A DNA stretch of 64,000 nt. Origin: Clostridium sp. Lineage in GTDB: Bacteria; Bacillota; Clostridia; Clostridiales; Clostridiaceae. Below are positions 60,767-64,000 of this stretch, in pieces; position 1 is the stretch's first letter, and the number at the start of each line of letters is the position of its first letter. The stretch covers positions 1 through 64,000 of the forward strand of contig JALEZF010000043.1 in the NCBI GenBank assembly GCA_022773025.1, written 5' to 3'. The notes below the pieces were generated by a model that was not told the DNA's origin, did not search any database, and saw only the letters and a list, made by a program, of their open reading frames with translations. A program made the translations under genes and the position numbers.

Positions 60767-60775
60767 AACAGTTAC
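60752..60775 (-). promoter_or_regulatory. GlcT-type RAT
   Basis: Minus strand GTAACTGTTTAAACAGGCAT then AAGT. GTAACTG and CAGGCATAAGT fit the RAT of ptsG-type leaders (GTTACTG...CAGGCATGAGT), and the 3' half is the left arm of the terminator. Either GlcT-like protein of this window could bind it. Confidence 0.75.
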
Positions 60776-60787
60776 ATGTTTATTATG

Positions 60788-60816
60788 ATTATATTACTAG
60801 GAAAAATCAATGTCAA
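60788..60816 (-). promoter_or_regulatory. consensus sigma-A promoter of the EIIA gene
   Basis: Minus strand TTGACA (60816-60811), exactly 17 bp, TATAAT (60793-60788). A perfect consensus for both hexamers. Confidence 0.9.
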
Positions 60817-61092
60817 CGGAATAATTATGAAAAAGTTATTAATTAGGAATAATACCTAAAAAAACTCGCAAAACCCTTGCGAATATAGAGTTTTAATAAT
60901 AAATTCACAAAAAAAATCTGTGTAATAAATTGAATATAAGGAAAATTAAAGCCTATTAAAGCTTAAAAAAAAACAATAAATTAGAATACACCATTTCATT
61001 GTGGTAAAAAATATTAAAACTTAATGTTCCAAAAAATGTGAAAAAACTCTATAATGTAGGTAATAAATGTATTTTGTCTTGGAGGTGTGGAG
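60817..61092. other. intergenic region between divergent EIIA and envelope genes
   Basis: AT-rich, no gene. TATAAT at 61051-61056 may serve the gene at 61093. A-tracts near 60900-60980 only. Confidence 0.45.
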
Positions 61093-61557
61093 ATGAAAGA
61101 CATCATAAAAACTAAATATATAGTATTACTTTTATTTTTAATTTTCCTGATTTTAGGTAATGGTACCGTGAAAATTCCATGGGTGGCTCCAGCTTTAACT
61201 TGTGAAGTAAACGGAGAAAAATTTAAGGCGGTTAAAAATGAACATATGTGGTCTGATACTGGAAATTCAAATCTTGGAATGACAATGAAAAAAGCAAAAG
61301 AAAAATTAGAAGGACACAAGCTAGCTGGAGGAAGCACTTTAAAAGTAAAGTTGTCATCAGATAAGGAAATTAAAGATTTCACAGTAAAGCAGTTTGGTGT
61401 TGATGACAATGGTGTAATAAGCAATATAGACGTGACTTTAAAGGACAATGTCATAACATTAGTAGAAAAACCTGGGGAGTACATTTATAGTTTTATTGCA
61501 ACTTGGGATGAAAAACATTGGGTAGAATACCTTGCTAAAATCGTTATTGAGGGTTAA
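61093..61557 (+). CDS. signal-anchored hypothetical protein
   Basis: 154 residues with an N-terminal hydrophobic segment (YIVLLLFLIFLILGNGTV), then CEVNGEKFKAVKNEHMWSDT and a beta-rich domain (LAGGSTLKVKLSSDKEIKDF, EYIYSFIATWDEKHWVEYLA). No family recognised. ATG 61093 follows GGAGG; an in-frame GTG at 61087 overlaps it. First of a series of envelope genes. Confidence 0.65.
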   Translation: MKDIIKTKYIVLLLFLIFLILGNGTVKIPWVAPALTCEVNGEKFKAVKNEHMWSDTGNSNLGMTMKKAKEKLEGHKLAGGSTLKVKLSSDKEIKDFTVKQFGVDDNGVISNIDVTLKDNVITLVEKPGEYIYSFIATWDEKHWVEYLAKIVIEG

Positions 61558-61574
61558 ATTTGTTAAAAGAAGTT

Positions 61575-61613
61575 TAAGGGGAGGAATTGAGAAATCAAGA
61601 CTTCCTTTTTATT
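61575..61613 (+). terminator. weak terminator
   Basis: AAGGGGAGG / CTTCCTTTTT with several G-U pairs, after the stop at 61557. Confidence 0.45.
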
Positions 61614-61704
61614 ATAAGCGAATAATTACTATTTCATTAAAATTTTAGAAAATAAAAAATTAATATTAAAGTTATGGTATCATAATTCTGTTAGGGGTGA
61701 TTAT

Positions 61705-62439
61705 ATGACTAAGAAAGTTACGCTGACTATTATTATAATAATTTTATTAGGAGCCGGAGCCTATTATGGGTCTAAGGAAATAATAAATAAATTGAATGGA
61801 AACTATACTGAAACAAATCCTGCGAAGGAAGAAAAGAAAACTAGTACTGAGGGAAATTATGTTGATAACGTAACAGATATAGATAGAATGATATCGAGAG
61901 CCGTGGACGGAGAGAAGCCCGTGACTTTGAATGTAAAAACAGAAAATAATTACGTTATACAAGATGGAGCACTTTATATAACTATGGACAAGGGTAAATC
62001 TTGGCTTAAGGTTCCTGAGGATAAGGATGCTGGATATGCAAATATAAGGGATTATTTAGATGAGATAGAAGGAAGCAATGTGTATACTTCAAGTAAAAAG
62101 ACAGCTATTATCTATGGTGGAAAAGGCTCGGAAAATATAAGCATAATAACAACTGAGAGTCAGTATAATGGTGAAGCCTGGAGTGTAGGTACTATTTCTA
62201 AAACTGCTAACCACAATTTGAATAGAACTTATGAGAGGATGTATATAGATTTTGTTGATGAGGAAAAAACAGGGTATATAGCAATTATTGAAAAGACAGC
62301 TGATGGAAAGGGAGGGGTAAGAGCTTATAGAAGTGTAAATACAGGGGTGACCTGGGATACTGTAGATAAAAGAGATGAGCTCTACAAAGATATATTAAAT
62401 CACTTCAAATTAGGAGGATTAATAGATGATAAAAAATAA
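61705..62439 (+). CDS. membrane-anchored protein with Asp-box-like repeats
   Basis: 244 residues: one N-terminal anchor (TLTIIIIILLGAGAYYGSKE), then an outer domain with ITMDKGKSWLKVP and RSVNTGVTWDTVD, both close to the S-x-D-x-G-x-x-W Asp box of BNR beta-propellers. Too short for a full propeller. AGGGGTGATT precedes the ATG. It overlaps the next gene by 14 bases, so they are co-translated. Confidence 0.65.
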   Translation: MTKKVTLTIIIIILLGAGAYYGSKEIINKLNGNYTETNPAKEEKKTSTEGNYVDNVTDIDRMISRAVDGEKPVTLNVKTENNYVIQDGALYITMDKGKSWLKVPEDKDAGYANIRDYLDEIEGSNVYTSSKKTAIIYGGKGSENISIITTESQYNGEAWSVGTISKTANHNLNRTYERMYIDFVDEEKTGYIAIIEKTADGKGGVRAYRSVNTGVTWDTVDKRDELYKDILNHFKLGGLIDDKK

Positions 62440-63280
62440 AAAAATCAAAGTGTTATTAGGAATTCTCATAGTACTTGCTGTTATGTTTGAAGTTTTCGCT
62501 TTGGTTATCGCACCTAAAAGGCAATATTATTTGATCTATGATTGGATGATTTATGTGACAAATTACCTTATAATCATAGCATTATTTTTAATAATATGGA
62601 GCGGAAAATTTAGATCTATCAAGGCTGCTATAATCATAATCTTAGTGGTAGCAAATTCTACATTAATGTACTTTGTAGGAGGAGTTAATCTTATAGTTTC
62701 AAAATCTCCAGATAAAAGTCATGAAGTTATACTAAAAGAGTATAAACGTATGAAATTTGAAACTATAAATTTAAAAAGAAGAGCTGTGATATTTGGCAAA
62801 AAAGTAGAAACTCTTATGGGAAGTTCAACTTACAAAACAATAGACAACAATACTTACAAGCTCCAATGGCTTAACAGTGACACTGCTCTCTTTATTTATG
62901 ATATAAATGGAGAAAATAATCTAAAAAACACCATTTTCACTTTAGGAGATAGAGGCTATATACATTATTATTATGTAATGGCAAGCACTCAAGGAAAATG
63001 GGTAGACAAAGAAGATTCTAAGAGTTATTTTTTAAATAGAGGTGAAGACGTAGCCTATGCTGACGGAGGAACTTTAAGATATTATAATAACAGCAAGGAA
63101 GAACAGTTTGGGTTGAGCTCAGTTATAATTTCTGGAGATGATAGAAATCCAACTCTGGCTATATCCATAAATCCAGATTGTAACCTTGATGAAAATCATC
63201 AGGTGGTGAAGGGTGGAAGTATATCTGTAGTAGAGGTTACCTTAAAAGAAGCAAAGATAAAAACTTTCTATAAGGAATAA
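62426..63280 (+). CDS. membrane protein, DUF5412-like
   Basis: 284 residues: three membrane segments (VLLGILIVLAVMFEVFALVI, IYVTNYLIIIALFLIIW, AAIIIILVVANSTLMYFVGG), then an outer domain (KSPDKSHEVILKEYKRMKFE, NTYKLQWLNSDTALFIYD). The pattern recalls DUF5412, but this is from memory. AAATTAGGAGG precedes the ATG inside the upstream gene. Confidence 0.6.
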   Translation: MIKNKKIKVLLGILIVLAVMFEVFALVIAPKRQYYLIYDWMIYVTNYLIIIALFLIIWSGKFRSIKAAIIIILVVANSTLMYFVGGVNLIVSKSPDKSHEVILKEYKRMKFETINLKRRAVIFGKKVETLMGSSTYKTIDNNTYKLQWLNSDTALFIYDINGENNLKNTIFTLGDRGYIHYYYVMASTQGKWVDKEDSKSYFLNRGEDVAYADGGTLRYYNNSKEEQFGLSSVIISGDDRNPTLAISINPDCNLDENHQVVKGGSISVVEVTLKEAKIKTFYKE

Positions 63281-63293
63281 AGTATCTGTCATG

Positions 63294-63329
63294 AAACAGC
63301 ACTTCAAAAGAAAATGTGCTGTTTTTTAT
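63294..63329 (+). terminator. terminator of the envelope gene pair
   Basis: Stem AAACAGCAC / GTGCTGTTT with TTTA after it. Confidence 0.8.
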
Positions 63330-63426
63330 ATGGTTATAAATAGAGAACTGGTGCCAATTTTATGGTAAAATTAGTATAATAGGAATATAGGGGCTTACAA
63401 TTATTGGAAACAAAAGGAGATAGCTA

Positions 63427-64000
63427 ATGAAAAAGAAAATGACACTGATTTTGAGCGGCATAATTATTTTATCAATCATATCATTTATTATTTACAAAAA
63501 TACTACTCCAAAAGTGCAGCCTGACAATGTAGTAACTGAAGGTGTGTTAACAGAAGGTGTAGAAGAAGAGGAGTCACAGGGAGCAAAAGGTACCGAAGAC
63601 AAAGAAGAACCACAAAAAGAACAGGAAATTATAGAAAAGGAAAAGGAGGAAGAAAACAAAGTAACCATCGTCATAGATCCAGGACATGGATCAAAAGCTA
63701 ATTTAGAAAAAGAGCCTCTATCTCCAGGGTCAAGTGTTATGAAGATAAAAGATGGTGGAGGTGCATCAGGTGTGACCACAGGAACTCCTGAGTACAAGAT
63801 AACCATGAGAGTAGCAAAAGCATTAAATGAAAAATTAACAGCTAAAGGCTATAAAGTTATCATGACAAAAACAGATGAAAATCTAAGTCTTGGAAATGTG
63901 GAACGAGCAGAGATAGGAAACAAAGCTAAGGCTGATTTAGTAATAAGACTTCACTGTGATTCCTTTGATGATCCATCGGCTAAAGGTGCTTCGATGCTTG
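63427..64000 (+). CDS. N-acetylmuramoyl-L-alanine amidase (amidase_3), cut by window end
   Basis: 191 residues are visible. A signal anchor (MTLILSGIIILSIISFIIY), then a long Glu/Lys-rich linker (residues 38-78), then the amidase_3 domain: VTIVIDPGHGSKAN (zinc His), EYKITMRVAKALNEKL, GYKVIMTKTDENLSLGNVER and LVIRLHCDSFDDPSAKGA (zinc His). It cleaves the amide bond between MurNAc and the stem peptide. AAAGGAGATAGCTA precedes the ATG. The C-terminus with the catalytic Glu is beyond the window. Confidence 0.9.
   Translation, partial: MKKKMTLILSGIIILSIISFIIYKNTTPKVQPDNVVTEGVLTEGVEEEESQGAKGTEDKEEPQKEQEIIEKEKEEENKVTIVIDPGHGSKANLEKEPLSPGSSVMKIKDGGGASGVTTGTPEYKITMRVAKALNEKLTAKGYKVIMTKTDENLSLGNVERAEIGNKAKADLVIRLHCDSFDDPSAKGASML

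Noticed and set aside
1..64000. CRISPR arrays, tRNA or rRNA genes
   Set aside because: No regularly spaced repeat-spacer units, cloverleaf-like segments with CCA-type ends, or conserved rRNA blocks were recognised on either strand.

Overview
The window looks like a chromosomal segment of a low-GC, spore-forming-type Firmicute, most likely Clostridium sensu stricto. The grounds are AT-rich intergenic DNA, strong AGGAGG-type ribosome binding sites, many short hairpin-plus-T terminators, PTS/BglG-type antitermination, an amino-acid and peptide-oriented gene set, and protein families typical of clostridia (M42 and PepD peptidases, AGCS and OPT transporters, DUF4179 anti-sigma factors, UMF1 MFS). 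No rRNA, tRNA or CRISPR array was seen. The species cannot be fixed from sequence alone.

Layout. 1-10.9 kb: the tail of an IS transposase, a TipAS-type MerR regulator with its own 19-bp-spacer promoter, an MBOAT/DHHW O-acyltransferase pair, a divergent LysR/TSUP exporter pair, a flavodoxin, an acetyltransferase, and a set of small hypothetical, secreted or coat-like proteins. 10.9-17.4 kb: a YczE/YitT-type membrane protein, a three-S1-domain protein fused to a winged-helix/nuclease-like part, and a PTS EIIBC - PHP - BglG operon led by a RAT antiterminator/terminator. 17.4-24.3 kb: a peptide operon (pepD, OPT transporter, PqqD-like protein), a HAD phosphatase, an Imm5-like protein and a signal peptidase. 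24.3-35 kb: mostly minus strand, with two decayed genes (YitT, Mn catalase), UMF1 MFS, M42 peptidase, a UppS-like prenyltransferase, two paralogous membrane-anchored unknowns and an AGCS symporter.

35-40 kb: a LacX epimerase, a possible stand-alone micropeptide gene, and a thiamine salvage cluster on the minus strand (thiE, thiW, thiM, HAD, thiamine-binding protein). A TPP riboswitch precedes thiE, and a terminator-embedded RNA element, possibly an HMP-PP (thiS-motif) riboswitch, precedes thiW. 40-46.6 kb: a GntR/FCD-controlled glycosidase operon (GH38 alpha-mannosidase, Gfo/Idh oxidoreductase, GH4 MelA). 46.6-49.4 kb: an ECF sigma/anti-sigma pair with a matching ECF promoter, a sigma-54-like site followed by a large hairpin, and a TerB-like protein. 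49.4-53.6 kb: a DMT transporter with a probable ATT start, a metallophosphoesterase, a decayed Gfo/Idh gene and a decayed YtrA/YtrB-type GntR-ABC operon.

53.7-64 kb: two GlcT-like antiterminators flank a PTS EIICB gene. A stand-alone EIIA-Glc gene further on has a textbook sigma-A promoter and a GlcT-type RAT/terminator. Between them lie a MarR-flavodoxin-alpha-hydroxyacid oxidase cluster. The last 3 kb hold a run of membrane-anchored cell-envelope proteins ending in an N-acetylmuramoyl-L-alanine amidase cut by the window end.

How it works together: neither EIIBC protein here carries an IIA domain, so the single EIIA at 60.2 kb is the natural phosphate donor for both, and its own expression appears to be set by the neighbouring GlcT-like proteins. 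A second theme is gene decay: at least seven genes show internal deletions, terminal truncations or frameshifts while their neighbours are intact.
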